Assembly (NCBI GenBank): GCA_049941595.1
Contig: JBNFNA010000010.1
Span: forward strand, 1-57,886
Length of the DNA stretch: 57,886 nucleotides
Direction of reading: 5' to 3'
Origin: Pasteurella sp049941595
GTDB taxonomy: Bacteria; Pseudomonadota; Gammaproteobacteria; Enterobacterales; Pasteurellaceae
Of the stretch, positions 7,371-15,558 are shown in pieces. The first letter of the stretch is position 1; each line of letters starts with the position of its first letter. A model generated the notes under the pieces. It searched no databases. It was not told the origin of the DNA and saw only the letters and a list, made by a program, of their open reading frames with translations. The position numbers and the translations under genes were made by a program.

Positions 7371-8276
7371 ATGAGTTTAGTGACTTTAAATCCTGCCATT
7401 TTAGAAAATCGCGCCTGTGTGATTTTGCGTACTCGTCCTCACCCCTATCTGTGGTCGCCAAGTGGTTTTTCAGCAGTGCAAATTTCTGCTTATCTCGATA
7501 GAGGCAAAAATTGCATTAAAGATATGCTTAAATCAGAAGAAGAACGCCGCCACGATTATTTACATAATGTATTGTCTTGTTTCGATTATAGTTTCTTGCA
7601 AGTGGGCTGTGAGGTCTTAGAAGAGCCTAATCCTGCAAATGTGTTGTGTGTGATTAATTCGAAGGATAATCCTGACTTTTGGGAGCAAATGAAAAAGCTC
7701 GCAAGACTCTTTGATCAAGCCCATCTGCTATTTATCCCGAAAGGCGCACAGGAAATGCAACTTATCGGCATTAAGAATAGCCATCATATTCGTGCGGGAA
7801 TAGTGCGTAAACGTGAGTTTAAAAATTTTCACAATAGTATTCGCTATTTCTTTGATTGTGAAGGCATACAGCGTTTCGTGGATTTTAAACATATCGATAT
7901 CTATAATGATCATCGTGCTGGCAGTATGTTTGGAGCAATGGCAAAACATAGCATCAGAAGCAGCCGTGAAAACCAGTTACAAAAAACCGATGTCAGCACT
8001 AATGAGTTAATGCAGATAATGCTTGATGAAGGATTTACTGCAACAGAAACCGCTTATGTTCGTTATGAAGGCGTAGATGTTAATGGTGTGGAGTCATCAA
8101 CCAGTTTTTTAATTGAAGATCTTTTAAAATATGGTGCGAAAGGGATTGTGCAAGGACGCGTATTTGGCCGTCGCCACAGTATTGATCAAAAAGAATTTGA
8201 TCGAGATGATGATCTTTATACTTACTGTGTTGAAGCAAATATCCTTCAAGGTAAAGTTAACATTACACTCGAATAG
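7371..8276 (+). CDS. Conserved-looking protein of unknown function
   Basis: I do not recognise this 301-residue protein. It has no signal peptide and no membrane helix. The N-terminal part (MSLVTLNPAILENRACVILR) is mildly hydrophobic; the middle holds charged stretches (KSEEERRHDY about 63; VRKREFKNFHN about 143) and the pattern DFKHIDIYNDHRAG about 168; the C-terminal third includes GFTATETAYVRYEGVDVNG and RVFGRRHSIDQKEFDRDDD. Two adjacent ATGs exist; the second (7371) is five bases after a strong GGAGG and is the better start. It stands alone after the tRNA operon. Codon use looks like its neighbours, so recent transfer is not indicated. Confidence 0.8.
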   Translation: MSLVTLNPAILENRACVILRTRPHPYLWSPSGFSAVQISAYLDRGKNCIKDMLKSEEERRHDYLHNVLSCFDYSFLQVGCEVLEEPNPANVLCVINSKDNPDFWEQMKKLARLFDQAHLLFIPKGAQEMQLIGIKNSHHIRAGIVRKREFKNFHNSIRYFFDCEGIQRFVDFKHIDIYNDHRAGSMFGAMAKHSIRSSRENQLQKTDVSTNELMQIMLDEGFTATETAYVRYEGVDVNGVESSTSFLIEDLLKYGAKGIVQGRVFGRRHSIDQKEFDRDDDLYTYCVEANILQGKVNITLE

Positions 8277-8322
8277 TGACACTTTGATTTTGCCGATATG
8301 TGCGGTCAATTTTTCTCACTTT

Positions 8323-9150
8323 TTAGCTTAGCTTTACGACCACGATACGTTGGTCAAAATGAGTTTTCCCCCAGTTTGTACGATATATTAAGCGCACCCA
8401 CCAAGGGTAATAATCTTGACAAAATTCACTGAGTTGATATGCCGCAAGGAGCTTAATTGAAGGATGCCAAGTTGTTAATTCATTGACGTTTTCTATTGAC
8501 CAAGAAAATTCAGGGCGCGCTTTATTATCTATTGACTTCAATGCGTCATGGTATTTTGCTCGTCCTACAGCAAAGGGCGGGACAATATCAAAGATCATCG
8601 TAGAGTGCGGTAATTTTTTTGCAACTTTGATTAAAAAAGTTTTCACGTGCGGTTTAGAAAAATACATCAAAACGCCTTCAAGGATCAATAACACTGGCTT
8701 ATTGTGTATCGCAACTGTTTCCATCCAACTTGTATTAAACAGAGAATCGGCCAAATAATGATTGCAGCTTTCTGGTAAAAGTTCACGGCGTAGGGCGATA
8801 ACATCTGGTAGATCTAAATCATACCATGCAGTGACTTGCGGTTTGCCTAGTCGCTCAAAGCGAGCATCTAACCCAGCACCGAGTTGCACTACTACTGCAT
8901 CAGGATGTTGATGAATAAACTTGAGAATTTCTTGATCAAATAATTTTGCGCGACCGCAGCAACCAATTTGTGATAACGAGGCAGATTTAAATTTTGAAAA
9001 ATCATAATCAATTAATTTCAGTAATCTGGCAGCTTCGGCGTCGCGAATGATCGGTTCAGGTTTGTTATATTCAACGGCTTTTGCCCAAAGTGTGATTAAT
9101 AAGGTAGAAGAAAGGCCAGAAATTTTGTTTGGATCAATTTTGCTGTTCAT
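8323..9150 (-). CDS. SAM-dependent methyltransferase (LCMT/COG3315-like)
   Basis: A 275-residue class I methyltransferase of the leucine carboxyl methyltransferase/COG3315 group, often annotated as polyketide-synthesis O-methyltransferases. The SAM-binding glycine loop is VVQLGAGLDARFERL (about 92), followed by WYDLDLPDVIALRREL (about 112) and LLILEGVLMYF (about 153), the last a hallmark of the group. The substrate is unknown. The start at 9150 lies 20 bases after a near-perfect Fur box, so transcription is probably iron-repressed. Neighbours do not suggest a pathway; it is not next to the polyene cluster. Confidence 0.82.
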   Translation of the reverse strand: MNSKIDPNKISGLSSTLLITLWAKAVEYNKPEPIIRDAEAARLLKLIDYDFSKFKSASLSQIGCCGRAKLFDQEILKFIHQHPDAVVVQLGAGLDARFERLGKPQVTAWYDLDLPDVIALRRELLPESCNHYLADSLFNTSWMETVAIHNKPVLLILEGVLMYFSKPHVKTFLIKVAKKLPHSTMIFDIVPPFAVGRAKYHDALKSIDNKARPEFSWSIENVNELTTWHPSIKLLAAYQLSEFCQDYYPWWVRLIYRTNWGKTHFDQRIVVVKLS

Positions 9151-9170
9151 AATAACCCCACATCAATATG

Positions 9171-9185
9171 TGATAATCATTCTCA
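9171..9185 (-). promoter_or_regulatory. Fur box
   Basis: TGATAATCATTCTCA matches the 7-1-7 Fur consensus TGATAATNATTATCA at 13 of the 14 defined positions. It lies 20 bp before the methyltransferase start, where bound Fur would block transcription. Confidence 0.7.
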
Positions 9186-9289
9186 ATAATAGCGCTAATT
9201 GGTATAAAGGGGAAATATTATTCAATAGGTCAAAGAAACCCTCATATTAGAAATGTTGTAGCGGGAAAAGAGCAGTTATTTTTTTGATA

Positions 9290-9326
9290 AAAAATCGATC
9301 CTTTTTATTCATCAGGATCGATTTTT
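9290..9326 (-). terminator. Terminator after yajG
   Basis: Arms AAAAATCGATCCT (9290-9302) and AGGATCGATTTTT (9314-9326) form a 13-bp perfect stem; T runs follow on both strands, so it may work in both directions. It ends yajG transcription. Confidence 0.85.
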
Positions 9327-9343
9327 CTTTATAGTAAGTCGTT

Positions 9344-9937
9344 TTAATAAGCGGATACAGAATTAATTGCGTTCGCCACTTCTTGATCACGATAGATCGA
9401 ATTTACCACTTCGTTAAATGTTTCGCCTAACACTTTTTGGATTTCAGCATTTTTCGCTGAAAATGCGCCAGAGTATGTGCGGTTAGCATTGATATTTTTG
9501 CTAAATTGGCCTTTGGCACCTTGTACGTGCACAGTGACTTGCACTTTGCTATCTAAGTTATAACGTAGGCTACCTTGTTCAACATTCGCATAGAAAGCGT
9601 TGATGTCTACCGTGATAGATGCATTAGAATTTTGTGCTTGCCCAATACGAAAACCCTTGCTAACTAAGTCTTGTTGTTGCACTTGTTGAAATAATTGCGT
9701 TACGTTTGGTGAAGCAATTAATTTCACGAGTTTGCCACCAGCCGTATAACTTGCGATTTCTTGTTGTGGGCGTATATCACGCACATTGACAAAAACGACT
9801 GCACTTTGGTGGACATTCATTGCAGTTGTCGGTGGTGGTGGCGTAAAAGTTAAGGTGCTTGGTTGCGATTGGCACGCAGTGAGTAAAATCGCACTTGAAA
9901 TCAGTGCACCGAATGCTAAACGTTTACTTTGTTTCAT
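9344..9937 (-). CDS. yajG: YajG family lipoprotein
   Basis: A 197-residue lipoprotein of the YajG family, of unknown function. The signal peptide ends in the lipobox LLTAC-QSQ (Cys about residue 22), followed by a proline-rich linker (TPPPPTT) and a family domain with VNVRDIRP and the C-terminal ANRTYSGAFSAKNAEIQKVL. The frame runs upstream to 9994, but the ATG at 9937 has a GAGGAC ribosome site and starts the signal peptide. It is divergent from bolA, the same arrangement as in E. coli. Confidence 0.9.
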   Translation of the reverse strand: MKQSKRLAFGALISSAILLTACQSQPSTLTFTPPPPTTAMNVHQSAVVFVNVRDIRPQQEIASYTAGGKLVKLIASPNVTQLFQQVQQQDLVSKGFRIGQAQNSNASITVDINAFYANVEQGSLRYNLDSKVQVTVHVQGAKGQFSKNINANRTYSGAFSAKNAEIQKVLGETFNEVVNSIYRDQEVANAINSVSAY

Positions 9938-10073
9938 AATGTCCTCAATAACGTAAAATTGCAGTGAATATTTATCTTCACCGATAAAACACACATCACA
10001 TTATTCTTGCAAAGTTGCTGTGGAATGTATAGCCTTTAACGCTGGATTTTAGGTAAATATTTAGGAAATCAAA

Positions 10074-10385
10074 ATGTCAAAACAAACTGAGCTGACCGCA
10101 CGATTATCGCAAGCATTTGCACCGCACTTTTTACAGGTGGAAAACGAAAGCTATATGCATAGTTCAGGACGTGGCACTGACTCGCATTTTAAAGTGGTGT
10201 TAGTAAGCGATCACTTTGAGGGGTTAAGCAAAGTGGCTCGCCACCGCAAGCTTTATCAGTTTTTTGCAGAGGATCTGCAAAATGGTATCCACGCTTTAGC
10301 ATTGCACCTTTACACCCCAAAAGAATGGGAAAATGCAGGGCAAGCGTTTCCAAAATCCCCTAATTGTTTAGGTGTTGGCCAGTAA
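10074..10385 (+). CDS. bolA: BolA family protein
   Basis: BolA proteins bind monothiol glutaredoxins through a bridged iron-sulfur cluster and affect cell shape and stress responses; some also bind DNA. The 103-residue product has the family signature ENESYMHSSGRGTDSHFKV with the conserved His and Ser/Thr residues (about 23-41), the GLSKVARHRKLY helix and the IHALALHLYTPKEW C-terminal strand. A good AGGAAAT ribosome site precedes it. Two uptake-sequence cores fall inside its 5' end. It is divergent from yajG. Confidence 0.93.
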   Translation: MSKQTELTARLSQAFAPHFLQVENESYMHSSGRGTDSHFKVVLVSDHFEGLSKVARHRKLYQFFAEDLQNGIHALALHLYTPKEWENAGQAFPKSPNCLGVGQ

Positions 10386-10400
10386 AATTGATAAAAAATT

Positions 10401-10426
10401 ACCGCACTTTAGCTCAAAAGTGCGGT
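10401..10426 (+). terminator. Uptake-sequence dyad after bolA
   Basis: ACCGCACTTT and AAAGTGCGGT form a perfect 10-bp stem with a 6-base loop, 15 bases after the bolA stop. No T run follows, so its strength as a terminator is uncertain. Confidence 0.6.
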
Positions 10427-10710
10427 GATTTGTTGAGAATTTTGTTTTTCTTGAACATCGATATTTTCGATTAAACTCGTCGCAGCTTACCTAAACGAGT
10501 TCCTATTCTTTTCACTTGCTGAATTTCTCTTTACGATGGATTTACGCCTTATTCTATAAATGAATAAAAAATAGTCATTAATTTAGTGGATATTTTATAA
10601 CACTTTATGAGTAACCTAGAGTTTACTTATTTGCGTAAAATTTGACCTTCTTCAAAAAAATCATTTTTTTTAACTAAAATTTAAGAAAAAAAACTTGGGA
10701 AAGTGGCACG

Positions 10711-10764
10711 AACGTTATTATTTAGTTAAAATAAAGCGTTTTATTTTAGCAAAATTTTAACGTT
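10711..10764. repeat. 54-bp imperfect palindrome upstream of nqrA
   Basis: Arms of 25 bases (10711-10735 and 10740-10764) match at 21 positions around a 4-base centre GCGT; the outer seven bases (AACGTTA) and the inner nine (TAAAATAAA) are perfect. It lies 210-263 bp before nqrA. A TATGAT -10 candidate (10785-10790) follows with no good -35 box, so the palindrome may be an operator. The 588-base gap between bolA and nqrA also holds the uptake dyad at 10401 and a small stem (AACTCGT/ACGAGTT, 10474-10501); I see no gene in it. Confidence 0.6.
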
Positions 10765-10973
10765 TGTATTTTGAGCAGTTTCAATATGATGAAAGATGTT
10801 CAAAATAGGAATGAGAACAGAATTTGAGTTTTAATTTATGTGAAATTAAGCGAGTGATTGTAGTTGCTTTGAAGGTGTTTGCAGGATCTTGCTGAAATCA
10901 TTACTCAAGACGAGGTTACAGTTATTGGGACTGTAGCTATATTTTTAATCTGACTAAAAGTAGTGCAAACAAT

Positions 10974-12314
10974 ATGATTACGATTAAAAAAGGCTTGGAT
11001 CTTCCTATTGCAGGGAAGCCAGAGCAGGTAATCCGTGATGGCAATGCTATCACCGAAGTTGCTTTGCTTGGTGAAGAGTATGTGGGAATGCGCCCTTCAA
11101 TGAAGGTGCGCGAAGGTGATGTAGTGAAGAAAGGTCAGGTTCTTTTTGAAGATAAAAAGAATCCGGGCGTGATGTTTACTGCACCTGCAAGTGGTACTGT
11201 AACTGCGATTAATCGTGGTGCTAAGCGTGTTTTACAATCTGTTGTAATTAAAGTTGAAGGTGATGATCAAATCACTTTTGATAAATATTCAGCGGATAAA
11301 TTGACACAGCTTACTTCAGAGCAAGTTCGTCAAAATTTACAAACTTCAGGATTATGGACAGCACTTCGTACGCGTCCTTTCAGCAAAGTGCCAGCAGTTG
11401 ATGCGGTACCAACATCAATTTTCGTGAATGCGATGGATACCAATCCATTAGCGGCTGATCCTCAAGTGGTTTTACAAGCGAGTGAGCAAGATTTCTTAAA
11501 CGGTTTAACTGTGTTAAGTCGTTTACACGAAGGTAAAGTGTATCTTTGTAAAGCAGCAGGTGCAACAGTGCCAGCCGCAAGTCTTGCAAATGTGGAAGTA
11601 AAAGAATTTGCTGGTCCACACCCTGCTGGTTTAAGTGGTACACACATTCACTTCATTGACCCAGTAAGTGCAACAAAATTCGTTTGGTATGTGAATTACC
11701 AAGATGTAATCGCGATGGGTAAATTATTCACAACAGGTGAATTAGATGTGTCTCGTGTAGTTGCGTTAGCTGGTCCACAAGTGAAAGATCCAGCGTTAGT
11801 ACGCACAGTAGTGGGCGCTAACTTATCTCAATTAACGGCAAATGAATTGAAAGACGGTGAAAACCGTGTGATTTCTGGTTCTGTTTTAAGCGGTGCGAAA
11901 GCATCTGGACCAGTAGATTATTTAGGTCGTTATGCATTACAAGTGTCTGTGATTGCAGAAGGTCGTGAGAAAGAGTTCCTTGGTTGGATTATGCCAGGTG
12001 TGAATAAATTCTCAATTTCTCGTACGGTATTAGGTCACTTCTCTAGAAAATTATTCAATTTTACAACCGCACTTAACGGCGGTGAGCGTGCAATGGTACC
12101 AATCGGTGCGTATGAGCGTGTAATGCCATTGGATATTATTCCAACATTATTGTTACGTGACTTAGCATCTGGTGATACAGATTCTGCTCAAGCATTAGGC
12201 TGTTTGGAGCTAGATGAAGAAGATTTAGCACTTTGTACTTTCGTTTGCCCAGGTAAAAATGAATATGGTGCGCTCTTACGTCAAGCTTTAGATAAGATCG
12301 AGAAGGAAGGTTAA
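10974..12314 (+). CDS. nqrA: Na+-translocating NADH:quinone reductase subunit A
   Basis: NqrA is the peripheral cytoplasmic subunit of the sodium-pumping NADH:ubiquinone oxidoreductase and contributes to quinone binding. The 446-residue product begins MITIKKGLDLPIAGKP and has the biotin/lipoyl-like N-terminal domain (VREGDVVKKGQVLFEDK; FTAPASGTVTAINRGAKR), standard for the family. It opens the nqrABCDEF operon, two bases before nqrB. The ribosome site is weak, which is unusual for the first gene of a major operon. Confidence 0.97.
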   Translation: MITIKKGLDLPIAGKPEQVIRDGNAITEVALLGEEYVGMRPSMKVREGDVVKKGQVLFEDKKNPGVMFTAPASGTVTAINRGAKRVLQSVVIKVEGDDQITFDKYSADKLTQLTSEQVRQNLQTSGLWTALRTRPFSKVPAVDAVPTSIFVNAMDTNPLAADPQVVLQASEQDFLNGLTVLSRLHEGKVYLCKAAGATVPAASLANVEVKEFAGPHPAGLSGTHIHFIDPVSATKFVWYVNYQDVIAMGKLFTTGELDVSRVVALAGPQVKDPALVRTVVGANLSQLTANELKDGENRVISGSVLSGAKASGPVDYLGRYALQVSVIAEGREKEFLGWIMPGVNKFSISRTVLGHFSRKLFNFTTALNGGERAMVPIGAYERVMPLDIIPTLLLRDLASGDTDSAQALGCLELDEEDLALCTFVCPGKNEYGALLRQALDKIEKEG

Positions 12315-12316
12315 AA

Positions 12317-13549
12317 ATGGGTTTAAAACATTTTTTAGAGAAAATTGAACCTGCGTTTTTACCTGGTGGTAAATATGAAAAATGGTATGCATTGTTTGAA
12401 GCAACTGCGACTTTCTTATATACGCCAGGCACAGTAACGCACAAAGCTTCTCACGTGCGTGATGCGTTAGATTCAAAACGTATGATGGTGCTAGTATGGC
12501 TTGCATTATTCCCAGCGATGTTCTACGGAATGTATAACGTGGGTGCACAAGCAATTTTAGCAACAGATGCATTAGGTACATTACAACAATCAATCGCAAA
12601 TAACTGGCAATATGCGTTAAGTAGCGCATTAGGTGCTGATTTAACTATATCAGCAGGTTGGGCGAGTAAAATGTTGTTAGGTGCGACATACTTCTTACCA
12701 ATTTACTTAACTGTATTCTTAGTGGGTGGTTTCTGGGAAGTATTATTCGCAATGGTTCGTAAGCACGAGATCAATGAAGGTTTCTTCGTCACCTCTATTC
12801 TTTTAGCGTTGATTGTGCCTCCAACATTACCATTATGGCAAGCCGCATTAGCAACCACTTTCGGTGTTGTTGTTGCAAAAGAAATCTTTGGTGGTGTCGG
12901 TAAAAACTTTATGAACCCAGCATTAGCAGCGCGTGCATTCTTGTTCTTCGCTTACCCAGCTCAAATTTCAGGTGATACAGTTTGGGTTGCAGCAGATGGT
13001 TTCTCTGGTGCAACAGCACTTTCACAATGGGCAGTAGGTGGTGAAGCAGGTTTAAAACACGTAGTTACTGGTCAGCCAATTACTTGGATGGATGCATTCA
13101 TTGGTAACATCCCAGGTTCTATCGGTGAAGTTTCAACTCTTGCATTATTAATCGGTGCTGCTGTGATTGTATTCGCACGTATTGCATCTTGGCGTATCAT
13201 CGCTGGTGTAATGATCGGTATGGTGGCAGTATCAACACTCTTTAATTTTGTTGGCTCTGATACAAACCCATTATTTGCAATGCCTTGGCATTGGCACTTA
13301 GTGTTAGGTGGTTTCGCGCTTGGTATGTTCTTTATGGCGACAGACCCAGTTTCAGCAGCGTTCACTAACAAAGGTAAATGGTGGTACGGTATCTTAATCG
13401 GTGCAATGGCAGTGTTAATTCGTGTCGTTAACCCAGCATACCCAGAAGGTATGATGTTAGCGATCTTATTTGCTAACTTGTTCGCACCAGTATTTGATTA
13501 CTTAGTGGTTCAAGCCAATATTAAACGTCGGAGAGCTCGCAATGTTTAA
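12317..13549 (+). CDS. nqrB: Na+-translocating NADH:quinone reductase subunit B
   Basis: NqrB is the largest membrane subunit, carrying covalent FMN and riboflavin and lining the sodium path. The 410-residue product has about ten membrane helices, the NPALAARAFLFFAYP segment, and the flavinylation motif DGFSGATALS with the FMN-bearing Thr at about residue 233. It starts behind a strong AAGGAAGG site and overlaps nqrC by 8 bases. The FMN would be attached by ApbE, encoded downstream. Confidence 0.98.
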   Translation: MGLKHFLEKIEPAFLPGGKYEKWYALFEATATFLYTPGTVTHKASHVRDALDSKRMMVLVWLALFPAMFYGMYNVGAQAILATDALGTLQQSIANNWQYALSSALGADLTISAGWASKMLLGATYFLPIYLTVFLVGGFWEVLFAMVRKHEINEGFFVTSILLALIVPPTLPLWQAALATTFGVVVAKEIFGGVGKNFMNPALAARAFLFFAYPAQISGDTVWVAADGFSGATALSQWAVGGEAGLKHVVTGQPITWMDAFIGNIPGSIGEVSTLALLIGAAVIVFARIASWRIIAGVMIGMVAVSTLFNFVGSDTNPLFAMPWHWHLVLGGFALGMFFMATDPVSAAFTNKGKWWYGILIGAMAVLIRVVNPAYPEGMMLAILFANLFAPVFDYLVVQANIKRRRARNV

Positions 13550-14324
13550 GAATAAAGATAGCGTTGGCGGAACACTTCTCGTCATTGTGTTATTGAGTTT
13601 AGTTTGTTCTATTATCGTGGCTGGTTCTGCGGTATTACTAAAACCGACTCAAATTGAACAAAAAGAATTAGATAAGCAAAAAAATATTTTAAGCGTTGCT
13701 GGTTTATTAAAAGAAGGCACTAAAGCAAGTGAAATCAAAACCATCTATGCAAAAAATATTGAAGCTCGCTTAGTTGATCTAAATACAGGTGATTTTGCAC
13801 CAGCCCAACCAGGTTTTGATGCGGCAAAAGCAGTAAAAGATCCTGCACAAAGCACAAAACTTTCAGCTGAAGATGATGTAGCAAACATTCGTGTTCGTGC
13901 AAACTTTGCTGAAGTGTATTTAGTGAAAGATGATTCAGGTAATGTGACTCAAGTTGTTTTACCATTCTATGGTACTGGTTTATGGTCTGTAATGTACGGC
14001 TTTATGTCAGTGCAACCAGACGGTAACACAGTAAACGGCATTACTTATTACGATCAAGGTGAGACCCCAGGATTGGGGGGGGAAGTCGAAAACCCGAAAT
14101 GGCAAGCACAATTCCCAGGTAAAAAACTTTACACCGCGGATAACCAAATTGGTTTATTCGTAGGTAAAGGCGCGTCAGCAAATACTGAACACGGTATTGA
14201 TGCAATTTCAGGTTCGACATTAACTAGTAACGGTGTGAATAACTCATTCAAGTTCTGGTTAGGTCAAAAAGGTTTCGGTCCTTTCTTAGCAAAACTTAAA
14301 GCAGGAGTGTTGAACAATGGCTGA
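13542..14324 (+). CDS. nqrC: Na+-translocating NADH:quinone reductase subunit C
   Basis: NqrC has one N-terminal membrane helix and a periplasmic domain with covalent FMN on Thr. The 260-residue product shows the helix at about 10-32, the PGLGGEVENPKW segment, and the flavinylation motif DAISGSTLTS with the acceptor Thr near residue 225. An oddity is a run of eight G (14075-14082) coding Gly-Gly with the codon GGG twice, which neighbouring nqr genes avoid. The frame is intact as given. It overlaps nqrB and nqrD by 8 bases each. Confidence 0.97.
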   Translation: MFKNKDSVGGTLLVIVLLSLVCSIIVAGSAVLLKPTQIEQKELDKQKNILSVAGLLKEGTKASEIKTIYAKNIEARLVDLNTGDFAPAQPGFDAAKAVKDPAQSTKLSAEDDVANIRVRANFAEVYLVKDDSGNVTQVVLPFYGTGLWSVMYGFMSVQPDGNTVNGITYYDQGETPGLGGEVENPKWQAQFPGKKLYTADNQIGLFVGKGASANTEHGIDAISGSTLTSNGVNNSFKFWLGQKGFGPFLAKLKAGVLNNG

Positions 14325-14943
14325 TACTAAAAAGTTAAAAGGCTTGTTGTTATCTCCAATTATGGACAACAACCCAATCGCATTACAGATCTTAGGTATT
14401 TGTTCTGCTTTAGCGGTGACCACAAAGTTAGAAACTGCGGTTGTAATGACCTTAGCGGTAACCTTTGTAACGGCGTTTTCTAACTTATTTATTTCATTGA
14501 TTCGTAACTATATTCCAAATAGTGTGCGTATTATTGTGCAAATGGCGATCATCGCATCGTTGGTAATCTTAGTTGACCAAATCTTACGTGCTTACGCATA
14601 CGGTTTATCAAAACAGCTTTCTGTTTTCGTTGGATTGATTATTACAAACTGTATCGTAATGGGCCGTGCTGAAGCATTTGCAATGAAATCAGAACCAGTA
14701 GAAAGTTTTGTGGACGGTATTGGTAACGGTTTAGGTTATGGTGCAATCTTAGTTTCAGTTGCATTTATCCGTGAATTAATTGGTTCAGGTAAATTATTTG
14801 GTATGACTGTTTTCCAAACTATCCAAGATGGCGGTTGGTATCAAACAAATGGTTTATTCCTACTTGCACCAAGTGCGTTCTTTATTATTGGTTTTATTAT
14901 TTGGGGTATCCGTACCTTAAAACCAGAGCAGGTGGAGAAGTAG
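14317..14943 (+). CDS. nqrD: Na+-translocating NADH:quinone reductase subunit D
   Basis: NqrD is a six-helix membrane subunit. With NqrE it forms an inverted-topology pair that binds an iron-sulfur centre between the two. In the 208-residue product the cysteines in LGICSALAV (first helix) and TNCIVMGRAEAFAM (mid-protein) are in the positions of these ligands, and the acidic SEPVESFVDGIGNGLGY segment is typical. It overlaps nqrC by 8 bases and ends 3 bases before nqrE. Confidence 0.98.
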   Translation: MADTKKLKGLLLSPIMDNNPIALQILGICSALAVTTKLETAVVMTLAVTFVTAFSNLFISLIRNYIPNSVRIIVQMAIIASLVILVDQILRAYAYGLSKQLSVFVGLIITNCIVMGRAEAFAMKSEPVESFVDGIGNGLGYGAILVSVAFIRELIGSGKLFGMTVFQTIQDGGWYQTNGLFLLAPSAFFIIGFIIWGIRTLKPEQVEK

Positions 14944-14946
14944 TTT

Positions 14947-15543
14947 ATGGAACATTATATTAGCCTTTTCGTTAAATCGGTTTTTATCGAAAATATGGCA
15001 CTTTCGTTCTTCTTAGGGATGTGTACTTTCCTTGCGGTATCGAAAAAAGTGTCAACGGCATTTGGTTTAGGGATTGCAGTTATCGTGGTATTAGGTATTG
15101 CGGTACCTGTGAACCAATTGGTTTATACCCATATTTTAAAAGACAGCGCGTTAGTACAAGGTATTGATTTAAGTTTCTTAAACTTCATTACTTTTATCGG
15201 TGTGATTGCAGCATTAGTTCAAATTCTTGAAATGGTGCTTGATAAGTATTTCCCTGCACTTTATAACGCATTAGGGATCTTCTTACCGCTTATTACTGTG
15301 AACTGTGCGATCTTCGGTGGTGTATCATTTATGGTACAACGTGATTATAACTTCGCAGAATCTGTGGTTTATGGTTTAGGTGCGGGCACTGGCTGGATGT
15401 TAGCAATTGTTGCACTTGCAGGAATTACTGAAAAAATGAAATATTCTGACGTACCAGCAGGTTTACGTGGTTTAGGGATTACCTTCATCACTGTTGGCTT
15501 AATGGCACTTGGGTTTATGTCATTCTCAGGTATTCAGTTGTAA
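14947..15543 (+). CDS. nqrE: Na+-translocating NADH:quinone reductase subunit E
   Basis: NqrE is the six-helix partner of NqrD. The 198-residue product carries the matching cysteines in LGMCTFLAVSKK and TVNCAIFGGVSFMVQRDY, and the GAGTGWMLAIVALAGI helix. A GGTGGAGAAG ribosome site lies in the end of nqrD. It is homologous to NqrD, which is visible in the shared NC(I/A)(V/I)(M/F)G motif. Confidence 0.98.
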   Translation: MEHYISLFVKSVFIENMALSFFLGMCTFLAVSKKVSTAFGLGIAVIVVLGIAVPVNQLVYTHILKDSALVQGIDLSFLNFITFIGVIAALVQILEMVLDKYFPALYNALGIFLPLITVNCAIFGGVSFMVQRDYNFAESVVYGLGAGTGWMLAIVALAGITEKMKYSDVPAGLRGLGITFITVGLMALGFMSFSGIQL

Positions 15544-15558
15544 GAAAGGGGATACAGA

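Noticed and set aside
12136..12629. Two overlapping minus-strand frames (102 and 113 codons) at the nqrA/nqrB junction
   Set aside because: They lie opposite conserved NqrA and NqrB coding sequence and have no start signals.
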